Origin: Rhodoferax sp. OV413
Lineage (GTDB): Bacteria; Pseudomonadota; Gammaproteobacteria; Burkholderiales; Burkholderiaceae_C
Direction: 5' to 3'
Length of the DNA stretch: 64,000 nt
Assembly (NCBI GenBank): GCA_945861785.1
Contig: CAMAWD010000002.1
Span: 155,146 to 219,145, forward strand
The stretch's first letter is position 1. Every line of letters starts with the position of its first letter. The notes beneath the pieces are model-generated. The model had not been told where the DNA came from. It made no database searches and saw only the letters and a list, made by a program, of their open reading frames with translations. Below are positions 24,901 through 31,082 of this stretch, in pieces. Made by a program: the position numbers and the translations under genes.

Positions 24901-27145
24901 TGGGATTGATCCGGATCGTTACGGATGCCGCGCTGCCCTCGCCGACGAGATTGGTGGCCTTGAGGACGACTGCAAAATCACCGCTCTGGGTTGGCGTGCC
25001 AGTGATTTGGCCGGAAATTGCGTCGACTGTCAGCCCGTTCGGCAGCCCGGTCGCTGAATAACCGGTGGTCAGGGGCAGGTTGGTGGCATTGATCTGGATG
25101 GTAGAGACCGCAAGGCCCACGGTGCCTGTGACTGTGGGTGTTGCCTGCAGAGCCGGCGTGGACGTCACTACCGGCACCGCATTGGGGTTGATGCGAATCG
25201 TCACGGAGGCCGAGCTGCCCTGGCCGAACGGGTTCGTCGCCTTGAGCACGACCGCAAAGTCGCCGCTCTGGGTTGGTGTGCCGGAGATCACGCCGGTATT
25301 CGCGTTGGCCGCCAGGCCGGTTGGCAGACCAGTGGCCAGGTAGCTGCCCGTGTTGATGGGCGCGTTGCTGGCATTGATCTGGATGGTGGGGCTGAGCAGC
25401 GTGTTCACCGTACCGGTGACTGTTGGCGACGCCGACAAGGCAGGCGTCGAGGTCAGCACCGGCACGGCCGTCGGGTTGACGCGCAAGGTGTAGGGCAGCG
25501 GCGTACCCGCCCCGCTCGAATTGGAGCCTGTCAGGCTCAGCGGAAAGTCGCCGCTTTCTGTCGGCGTGCCGATGAACTGCCCGGTTGCGTTGACTGTCAA
25601 GCCGGAAGGAAGGGTGCCGGTGGCGCCATAGACCATTCCGGTGAGCGAAGGGCGTGATATGTTGATCTGGTAGCCGAGCGGCGTGAAGTTGGTATTGACG
25701 TTGCCAGCGGATGTGCCGGAAGCAGGCAGGTTGGTGGTCGTGATGGTCGGCAGTCCGGCGGAGTTCACCGTGACGGCAAAACCACTTTGCGTCACAGCGC
25801 CGGCCGCCGTCGTGGCACCGAACGTGATACCGGTGAACGAACCGCTGGTGGTCGGGGTGCCGGTCAACTGCCCGTTGCTGGTGTTGAAGCTGAGTCCAGG
25901 CGGCACACTGCTCATGGTGTAACTGCCGGCGGTGACCGGCGTGGGAATAGCCGTGACGGTGTAGGTTGCCATTGCCGTGTCTTGGGTCAGGGTCGGCGGG
26001 TTGGCACTGCTGATGCCTGCAACCGTGACGGTCACATCCTTGGTGACAACTCCGGTGTTTCCGGCCCCCACGGTTGCCACGGCGGTAGTGACCTGGACCT
26101 GCACGGTGTACGTGCCGGCCACCGCCGTAACCTGACCGATGATCCGCCCGGCTGAATCGATGCTCATGCCGGCGCCGAGGGAACTGAGCGCCGTGGGTGA
26201 CGCTGGCGCTATTGCCAAGGTGCCGCTGCCGTCATTGGATGTCACCGTATACAGCGGAGAACCCACGGTATAGGTGGTGCCACGGATTGCCGTTGCCGTT
26301 GCGCCGCTCGTAACCCCGTAGACCGTCCAGTTGATCGTCTTGTTGGTCGTTGCCGTGTCGTTGATCACCTGCAAGGTGAATGAACCTGATCCGGGCGTGA
26401 ACGCTGCCGTCGACTGGAAACTGAGGTCGTATGACAGCGTAGCCACTCCCCCGGATGCACCCTTGTTTTGTGCGGCGCTGACGGTCAGGCCCGCTGCCGC
26501 GCCCGTGGTGGTCAATCCGCCCGTATCCTTGGCAACGCCGCTGGGCGAAGCAAGGCACGGAAAAACGTCTTTGCTGAAGGCGACACCCGCTGTGGCGTTG
26601 ATCGCCAGACTGGGGTCGGTGCAAGCACCTGCGGCGACCGTCCGGAAAACCGGTGTCTCAAACTGACCGATCCACAGTGCGATCTTGAAATAGGCATCCA
26701 ATTGTGCTGCGGTCGGCGACGGCACCGCCTGGATGCCGCCAATACCAAACTGGCCCAGCATCCTACCGCCGGTGCTGAACGCCTGCTGCACAAATGCGGC
26801 GCTGTTGGCTCCCAGGTTGTGGTTGGAGCCCATGTTGTCGGGCCCCGGCGCATTGCCCGAATAGTGGCAACTGCTGCAAGCGTTGTTCGTGATGGCCGCA
26901 TTCGGCGCGTTCGCGTCCTTCAGGCTCAGCGGCGCGAGGCCTGGCGAGGCCTGGTAAATCGCCCTGCCCAGTTGCACCAGGTCGGACGTCACCGCCCACG
27001 CATTTCCGGTCAACAGGAGGATCAGACCGAGGAAAGACGAGACAAACCGATTCGGCCAGCGGCTGCCGCGCCTGGACGTACCTGTGACCGCCGGCACTCC
27101 GACAATCTGCACTCCAGACAATCCGGGCAAATTCAACGAAAGCAT
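18995..27145 (-). CDS. Giant haem-c / Ig-repeat / double-barrel autotransporter-like protein
   Basis: About 2,716 aa. Order of parts: basic N-region and hydrophobic segment ending GNAWA (residue 51); a cytochrome-c-like domain with CSSCH at residues 90-94; an Ig-like beta region; 16-17 repeats of the He_PIG type (about residues 385-1840, core GLPxGLxVxxxTGxIxGTPT); one cadherin-like repeat (TPVNNYFGADAFSFV); a low-complexity linker; an autotransporter beta-barrel (about 2158-2425, from SYWIEGVASFG to the terminal strand ALRLRLSKDF); and a further beta-rich domain of about 270 residues ending in YLLRF, which also looks like an outer-membrane barrel. The start is uncertain: the open frame extends another 110 codons, but these overlap the divergent gene region and look non-coding. 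Function unknown; surface exposure and covalent haem are inferred. Confidence 0.8.
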   Translation of the reverse strand: MLSLNLPGLSGVQIVGVPAVTGTSRRGSRWPNRFVSSFLGLILLLTGNAWAVTSDLVQLGRAIYQASPGLAPLSLKDANAPNAAITNNACSSCHYSGNAPGPDNMGSNHNLGANSAAFVQQAFSTGGRMLGQFGIGGIQAVPSPTAAQLDAYFKIALWIGQFETPVFRTVAAGACTDPSLAINATAGVAFSKDVFPCLASPSGVAKDTGGLTTTGAAAGLTVSAAQNKGASGGVATLSYDLSFQSTAAFTPGSGSFTLQVINDTATTNKTINWTVYGVTSGATATAIRGTTYTVGSPLYTVTSNDGSGTLAIAPASPTALSSLGAGMSIDSAGRIIGQVTAVAGTYTVQVQVTTAVATVGAGNTGVVTKDVTVTVAGISSANPPTLTQDTAMATYTVTAIPTPVTAGSYTMSSVPPGLSFNTSNGQLTGTPTTSGSFTGITFGATTAAGAVTQSGFAVTVNSAGLPTITTTNLPASGTSAGNVNTNFTPLGYQINISRPSLTGMVYGATGTLPSGLTVNATGQFIGTPTESGDFPLSLTGSNSSGAGTPLPYTLRVNPTAVPVLTSTPALSASPTVTGTVNTLLSPTIQINASNAPINTGSYLATGLPTGLAANANTGVISGTPTQSGDFAVVLKATNPFGQGSSASVTIRINPNAVPVVTSTPALQATPTVTGTVGLAVSTIQINATNLPLTTGYSATGLPNGLTVDAISGQITGTPTQSGDFAVVLKATNLVGEGSAASVTIRINPNAVPVVTSTPALQASPLLTGTVGSPISSIQINASNLPLTAGSYLATGLPSGLTADASSGVISGTPTQSGDFAVVLKASNLVGQGSAASVTIRINPNAAPVVSSTPALSASPAITGTVGTPIAQIQINATNLPITAGSYAASGLPTGLSVDANTGLITGTPTQSGDFAVVLSAANPFNTGSAASVTVRINPNAVPVISGSTTVTANQNQSFAGYQITASNPPITGYAIVGPSVLPTGLLLNTSTGAIAGIPTVSGSVSTTFTASNLLGASSNFTVAFTITATTLPSVTAPLLASPGTTGTVGTPIAPVQISATNLPILSYGGTGLPAGLSVNASGQLVGTPTQSGDFAVTLTATNAAGPGSTASVTIRINPNLVPVVSSTPALSASPAVSGTVGAAITPIQISATNLPILAGGYSATGLPAGLAVDANTGIVSGIPTQSGDFAVVLGAANLVGTGSTASVTIRVNPNAVPLVTATPALAASPAVTGTVGTAITAIQINATNLPVLTGGYSATGLPTGLSVNANTGQITGTPTQSGDFAVVLRAANLVGTGSTASVTIRINPNVVPVISGTASVSTSVNVAFAGYQIVASQAPVTAYAVVAPSVLPTGLTLNTTTGAISGTPTVSGQLTTNLSATNAAGTSLPFALAFTIAPTTLPVVTATIPAVAGTVGAAITPIQINTTNPTISGYSASGLPAGLSVNVSGQIVGTPTQSGVFPVVLSATNAAGTGNSATLNLQINPNVVPVISSAANVSTNVNQVFSGYQVLASQPPLLSFAVVAPSALPAGLNLNTSTGAITGTPTLSGPGSVNLTATNAAGTSALFALSFSILPTSVPVVTATIAPLAGTVGAAITPIQINATNAVITGYSASGLPAGLSVNGSGQIVGTPTLSGVFPVVLSATNLIGTGNSATVNVAINPNVVPLINSANTATGTVNTALSAYQITATNGPILSYAVVAPSSLPGGLSLNTSTGAITGTPTVSGIFSTNLTATNASGTSAALALGFTINPSTVPAISSPTFVTVAAGTAITQIQVLASNPPILSYSATGLPPGLVINTGTGAITGTPTTPGVFAATIAATNAAGPGSRPVQFTIGIPAPAGCAMSVPINTTGTLDIASCVFSGFAPTGVTIVATPAHGTAVANGTVVTFTPVNNYFGADAFSFVATGVGGTSPQGVVAVTVTGRPDPIQETAVVAVIAAQAETSQRFSRAQVSNFQRRMEALHRGGGTVTPAAGALQQGAASPVPGLAGASNGGFAAAALAGAGTDKGQGAIAASSAGSLLPTLPATVATTGYTSSATSRGVQSALPVDTPSPFSASGTTGASNLTTGAALALPRTIGIEMLGQQGPGGSSGQGANRGAVALREAEALNAIATGTGLKSLPFADSVISLIKSRSLDLAGVGSGLGLNTKPDASGNTSYWIEGVASFGTRDASGGFSSSEFSSNGISVGVDKRINKDLAVGLGLGYARDKATIGTDGSVNRSKGYSLAVYGSYQLQDNTYVDGLLGIGSLDFDTRRFVAPMNDFALGQRAGTQVFGSLTGGYEWRDRDLLVSPYGRIDFSTDRIKTSTETGAGAFALTYFGQTSTSVQGALGVRAESAHATSFGYAVPKVRAELRHEFRGSGEAFVGYADQPGGPRFGLLSSGGARNSIVLGVGSEFLMRDGLTLSLEYQLSHSFSNDSSYALRLRLSKDFDARGLPKLRLAEQEKDDEPGNLQFDAGYTTDSNVTRAKAGPDRLSDDSYSVNVGKTWIYDLTAQSRVLVTGSGGGEKFHRFNGLSRASLGVEAEYQYRNSSEFDEPTYGASAKLTGEAFESSLRDGYRFTTGVSVRLPLTDRIGLFGAAAFNLRNARSDVFSTRDRSLRANADYALSNRETIYLGTEWRFGDIVSTGQASLENVTISKVFAQDDAFAGGQLFSYKVEGRTTLLTLGYNLSFGPKDSIDFSWRNVRSTPGLRPSFVTSPKSYKGNQLSAVYLLRF
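21630..25990 (-). repeat. Array of Ig-like (He_PIG) coding repeats in the giant gene
   Basis: About 16 tandem degenerate units, mostly 90-95 codons (near 280 bp) each, all in frame. The most similar neighbours share long near-identical stretches such as GTPTQSGDFAVVL and VTIRINPNAVPVV. Two alternating sub-types are visible (GLPxGL and APSxLPxGL). Such arrays can gain or lose units by recombination and are difficult for short-read assembly. Confidence 0.9.
26864..26878 (-). other. CXXCH haem c attachment site within the giant protein
   Basis: The codons for CSSCH are followed by YSGNAPGPDNMG and, about 35 residues later, a GGRMLGQF segment whose Met could be the distal iron ligand. This is the layout of a small class I-like cytochrome c domain of about 90 residues directly after the signal peptide. 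Confidence 0.75.
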
Positions 27146-27436
27146 TCGAATCAGGGCTGGCCTCAGCGTTTCACGCGAAAGTGACACTGCGACCAACCGC
27201 AGAATCCGCAACGGTGCCAGTTTATACAAGCCACCACGATTGGAAACACTTTTTGCCAGTTGATGTGGCGCTGATTCGCAGAACTGTGGTGGGATTCCTA
27301 CGGTCACCAGTGTCGGTTGCCAAGCGTGGTGCAGCCGCGCATGTTGCAAGCTACCCACAAGGGATCGACCCGCCCGCGCCATGGCCGACAACACCAAGGC
27401 ACTGTATATTGGGGCCGTAACAAACCACTGCCGACC
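27146..27436. other. 291-bp divergent intergenic region
   Basis: It lies between the giant gene and the DUF697-like gene. It is locally richer in A+T around 27220-27260 (on the minus strand a TATAAA can be read) and has TATATT at 27405-27410 on the plus strand. Both are candidate -10 elements, but neither has a convincing -35. No RNA gene or FNR-type box is seen. Confidence 0.4.
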
Positions 27437-27958
27437 ATGCCCAGCGCCCTGCAACTGGCCCACGGCCATCCGCATCTCATATCCGCCGTGCTCGCCTGTC
27501 GCAAACTATTGCACCGGCGGGCAGTCGTGGCGGCAGCAGCCAGTGCCGTCCCCCTGCCAGGCCTGGACTGGGCGGTAGACGCAGCTTTGCTGTCGCGCCT
27601 GATTCCGGCGATGAATGCGCGCTTCGGGCTGGCACCGGACCAGATCGACCAGTTGGCGCCGGAACAGCGCCACCAGGTGCAAAAGGCAGTGACCATGGTG
27701 GGCTCGGCGCTGATCGGCAAGTTCATCAGCAAGGAGCTGGTGCTGCGCCTGGCGCAGACCGTGGGCTTGCGCCTGGGTGCCAAACAGGCCGCCCGCTTCG
27801 TGCCCCTGGCCGGACAGGTGGTGTCTGCCGCGCTCGGGTACTCGGTCTTGCGTTACCTGGGCGAAGAGCACCTCAAGGATTGCGTGCGGGTGGCGCTGGC
27901 GGCGCATCTGACGCTGCCACTGCCAGGCCCCGAAGCTGCCCGTCTCGTGGACCGCTAG
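27437..27958 (+). CDS. Small DUF697-like helical protein
   Basis: A 173-aa protein. It contains VPLPGLDWAVDAALLSRLIP, then an alpha-helical stretch with GSALIGKFISKELVL and RFVPLAGQVVSAALGY. The spacing of the PLPG.D and VPL.G motifs resembles DUF697/EcsC-like helical domains, but the assignment is tentative and no function is known. The start chosen is ATG at 27437; an upstream in-frame ATG at 27317 would add 40 residues of non-coding appearance. Its stop overlaps the convergent tpsB stop by four bases (CTAG). Confidence 0.6.
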   Translation: MPSALQLAHGHPHLISAVLACRKLLHRRAVVAAAASAVPLPGLDWAVDAALLSRLIPAMNARFGLAPDQIDQLAPEQRHQVQKAVTMVGSALIGKFISKELVLRLAQTVGLRLGAKQAARFVPLAGQVVSAALGYSVLRYLGEEHLKDCVRVALAAHLTLPLPGPEAARLVDR

Positions 27959-29547
27959 AACCGGTACGACATGGCCATGTGCAGGCGCATCGGCCTGACG
28001 TTGCCCCGCGCTTGTTCGCCGTCGAGCACCTGGGCGAGGTCCAGAGCGAACTGCATGTTCTGCTGGCTGAAGCGCAGGCCTGCTCCCGCGCTGGCGAGCA
28101 TCTCGCTGGCGCCGGTCGCCCGCGCATGAACCTGGCCCCGGTCCACGAACATCACCGGGCGCAGCTCCAGGCTGCCGAAGCTCGGCCCCAGTGCCTCAAG
28201 CGTCACGTGGTGCCCGTAGTCTCCGGCCACCACCCGGTCCGCGAAGCCGCGCACCGAACTGGAGCCCCCCAGCCCCAGCTGCTCGCCGGGCACGAGGGCA
28301 TCGTTCGAGAGCTGGCCCCTGAGCCGCCCGCTGAGTTGCCAGCCGGCAGCCTGTGTTGCCGCCGCGAGATGGAACCGCCAGGCGGCCCAATCCTTGGTAC
28401 CGCCAAGGACCGTATGGTTGGCGGCGGTATTGGATTTGCCTCCCCCGACGTTGACCGCGTGTTCGATACCGCCAGACAACTCGCCCCAGCTGGGTTCGTT
28501 GCTGAACGAATACTGCAGGGTCGCAACCCGCGAACCGACGTCCGGCTGTAACAGAGCGCCGTTGAATGTCGTACCGTTCTCGAACAGCCGGTTGTCCAGG
28601 GAGATGCCGATCGTCTGCTGCAAAGCGTCGATGCGTGTCAGTGCACGGCTGACCCGCACCCCCAGGAAGCGACCGCTGCCACTGACGTCGAACACATTGA
28701 CACCCTGCTGCACCTGCCCGGAACTGATGTCCGACTTGGTGTAGTAGGCCGCCAGGTTGATGCCAGTGCCATAGAACGGCACCTGGTAGAACGCGCCAAA
28801 CAGGCTCACCGCGCTGGTATTGCCGGGGTCGGTGGTGTAGGAGACAGTTGCCACATGGTCCCGGTCAAACAGGTTGGCGTGCTGGATACCGCCCGTTAAC
28901 CGGTAGCTGTTTTGCGCCGGTGCATGGCTTGAAACACCCTGGTTGCCAGTTAGTCCGGCGAAGAACACCAAGGTCGGCGAGTCCTTGACCCTCACGACGG
29001 CGTCGACCTCGCCGGGCTGTGCCGACTCTTTGAACGTGACACTTACCTGTTTGGCCGGGTTGGTGTTGCTGGCCGTTATGTCGCGGCCCAGCGCCTTAAC
29101 CTCCGGCACCTGCCCCTCCTGCAGGGTGGTCAGGCTGCGCCGGATGTTGTCGGTGGTGAATTTCTCGTTGCCGGTTACCTCGACCTTGCCGAGCTTGATG
29201 CTGATCACCTGCAGGCGGATCACGCCGTCAGCCGGTTTTTGTACCGGAACGAAAGTTCGGTGAAAAGCGAAACCACGTTCGCGCATGGCGCGCTCAAGCG
29301 TTGTTGCTGCCGACTCGATGTCGCCGAGCTTGCGGTTTGGCCCGACAAATGGCACCAGCACGGCGCGCGACTCTTCCTGCGACAGGGGGCTGTCGCCTTC
29401 AACGACATAACTTTGAATATCGAGGGTGGGTTCGGCCGGCAGCGGCGGCGCAGCGGTTTGCGCTTGACCCGACGCGCCGTGGGCCATCAGCAGTGCGGCA
29501 ACGAAGACAGCTTTCATGGGCAGGACCTTGGCGTTTTGGAAGGGCAT
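27955..29547 (-). CDS. Two-partner secretion transporter (FhaC/ShlB family TpsB)
   Basis: 530 aa, the normal TpsB length. It has a signal peptide (MKAVFVAALLMAHGASGQAQ, after a possible 10-residue extension), two POTRA domains (about residues 35-190, GKVEVTGNEKFTTDNIRRSL), and a 16-strand outer-membrane barrel with the family motif SSSVRGFADRVV. It ends in a terminal SYRF. It secretes the TpsA exoprotein encoded two genes upstream. The ATG at 29547 has a good GAGGAC Shine-Dalgarno; ATG at 29517 would give a conventional short signal peptide. It lies 10 bp after the double-FecR gene and is the last gene of the tpsA-fecR-tpsB unit. Confidence 0.9.
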   Translation of the reverse strand: MPFQNAKVLPMKAVFVAALLMAHGASGQAQTAAPPLPAEPTLDIQSYVVEGDSPLSQEESRAVLVPFVGPNRKLGDIESAATTLERAMRERGFAFHRTFVPVQKPADGVIRLQVISIKLGKVEVTGNEKFTTDNIRRSLTTLQEGQVPEVKALGRDITASNTNPAKQVSVTFKESAQPGEVDAVVRVKDSPTLVFFAGLTGNQGVSSHAPAQNSYRLTGGIQHANLFDRDHVATVSYTTDPGNTSAVSLFGAFYQVPFYGTGINLAAYYTKSDISSGQVQQGVNVFDVSGSGRFLGVRVSRALTRIDALQQTIGISLDNRLFENGTTFNGALLQPDVGSRVATLQYSFSNEPSWGELSGGIEHAVNVGGGKSNTAANHTVLGGTKDWAAWRFHLAAATQAAGWQLSGRLRGQLSNDALVPGEQLGLGGSSSVRGFADRVVAGDYGHHVTLEALGPSFGSLELRPVMFVDRGQVHARATGASEMLASAGAGLRFSQQNMQFALDLAQVLDGEQARGNVRPMRLHMAMSYRF

Positions 29548-29557
29548 GTTTTCGTCC

Positions 29558-31060
29558 TCAGAGTCGGCAAATTTCCTGGCCGGGCACGCCCAGTGTCACG
29601 CCGAACATCCGCAAAATCTGCGTGTCAGAGCCGCTGAACAGCTCAGGCAGCGGGTACGGGTCGTTGGCCAGGAAACCGGGCACCGACGACATGCGCCGGG
29701 CCAAACCGTTTGGACCCAGGAACCCGGTCTCATTCACACCCAGGTCGATGCGTGAGCGGTCGGCCAGGAACACATGCCCTTCGCGGACGAACAAGTATAG
29801 GCCGTCGGCTCCATCAGGGGACACGGTGGCAAACAGGTTCTCCCAGTCTACCTCGACCCCATCCGGGCGCGGAGAACCGAACTCGGCAAAGAAGTCGGGA
29901 ATGAAATCGAGCAGCCGCGGTGGGGTGTCTCCACCGATGAAACCGGCGCGGTCCAGTGGAACATCGAGCGGGCCGACCGCGAAATAAGTGCCACCTTGCC
30001 AGGTCAGCATGAACACACCATCGGTTTTTTTCGGGTTCGACGTGTCCCCGGATGCAGCAACCTGTGCCTCGCCAATGGAGGGGTCCACACACGGCCCCTC
30101 ACAGCTGATGTCCATGCCGGTGCCACGGATACCGATGGTCGACGTGCGGGTGCGCAAGGAAAAGGAGTCGCTCGACTGCTTGCCGATCAAGCCGGTGAAA
30201 ACCCGCAACCCCCCTTTGAGCAGCGACAAGGCCATGTTGTCGCTGGCCTGCGGTTTCTTGTAGACGAAACCGTCGATGCGGATGGCCGTCTGCGGATTGA
30301 CCGACACCTTGGTCTGGTCGCGGAACCCGATCACCGCCACACCGGCAGCGCCGGTACGCACGGCATCTCCCTCATAAAGCGCGGCGCCAACGGCCAGCGG
30401 CCTGGGTGCCGCCTGCCCGGGTCGGCTCGCCGCGACCTCGCCGCTGGATTGCACCACCCGCGCCACGACCGGGCCGACCGTCGGGGCTACGAAGGTATTG
30501 GCTGACTGCGCCGTTGCGGAAACCGGCGCAGCGTCTTCCTGGCGGCAATCCACGCCGCAGATGCGGGCATCGAAGCTGGTGCCGCGGATACCGATGGTGG
30601 CTGTGTTGACACGCAATTCCACACCAGCCGGATTGCGCTTGGCGATCAACCCTGACACCACCCGCAAGCCCCCCTTGAAAAGGCGCATCACGGAAGACTC
30701 GGCGCCTTCAGCCTGCGAAAACCGCTCTAGCGCAAAAGTGGTCGACGGGCGCAAAGTGAACTTGGTACCGTCGGCCAGGGACACCACGGCGAAACCCTTT
30801 TCGGTTGTGCTGAGCACATCGCCCTCAAGCACGGAGTCGCCCCGCCCGAGAAACCGGAATGCGCCGCCGGGCTGTTGCGCCGTGGCCATGCCCTGAAGAT
30901 GGGCCACCTCGCCGGCCCTCTGCTGGGCGTTCGCCGCGCATGCGAGCACCGTGATGCCCAATCCGACCAGCCATCGTCGCGCGTTTGCGGCGGTGCTGGC
31001 GCGGGGCCGCGGCAGGTGTGCGGAAGATGAACGACTAACCGACTGTGTGAAACCGCTCAT
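29558..31060 (-). CDS. Exported protein with two FecR domains in the TPS operon
   Basis: About 500 aa. After a Ser/Arg-rich start comes a signal-like segment (RRWLVGLGITVLACAANA). Two FecR domains follow, each closing with TIGIRGT, at about residues 145 and 310. Each GIRGT is followed by a Cys-X3-Cys pair (CGVDC and CEGPC). The C-terminal 170 residues are unassigned. It sits between tpsA and tpsB, so it may help fold, hold or regulate the exoprotein. I chose the ATG at 31060 because GAGGAC lies eight bases upstream; ATG at 31078 is also in frame but lacks such a site. Confidence 0.8.
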   Translation of the reverse strand: MSGFTQSVSRSSSAHLPRPRASTAANARRWLVGLGITVLACAANAQQRAGEVAHLQGMATAQQPGGAFRFLGRGDSVLEGDVLSTTEKGFAVVSLADGTKFTLRPSTTFALERFSQAEGAESSVMRLFKGGLRVVSGLIAKRNPAGVELRVNTATIGIRGTSFDARICGVDCRQEDAAPVSATAQSANTFVAPTVGPVVARVVQSSGEVAASRPGQAAPRPLAVGAALYEGDAVRTGAAGVAVIGFRDQTKVSVNPQTAIRIDGFVYKKPQASDNMALSLLKGGLRVFTGLIGKQSSDSFSLRTRTSTIGIRGTGMDISCEGPCVDPSIGEAQVAASGDTSNPKKTDGVFMLTWQGGTYFAVGPLDVPLDRAGFIGGDTPPRLLDFIPDFFAEFGSPRPDGVEVDWENLFATVSPDGADGLYLFVREGHVFLADRSRIDLGVNETGFLGPNGLARRMSSVPGFLANDPYPLPELFSGSDTQILRMFGVTLGVPGQEICRL

Positions 31061-31082
31061 GGCCGTGTCCTCGTTCATTCAA

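Noticed and set aside
21630..25990. CRISPR-like direct repeats
   Set aside because: Units are about 280 bp, in frame and degenerate; they are protein repeats, with no short repeat-spacer pattern and no cas genes.
27146..27475. 110-codon N-terminal extension of the giant gene
   Set aside because: It overlaps the start of the divergent gene, lacks coding character and would bury the signal segment.
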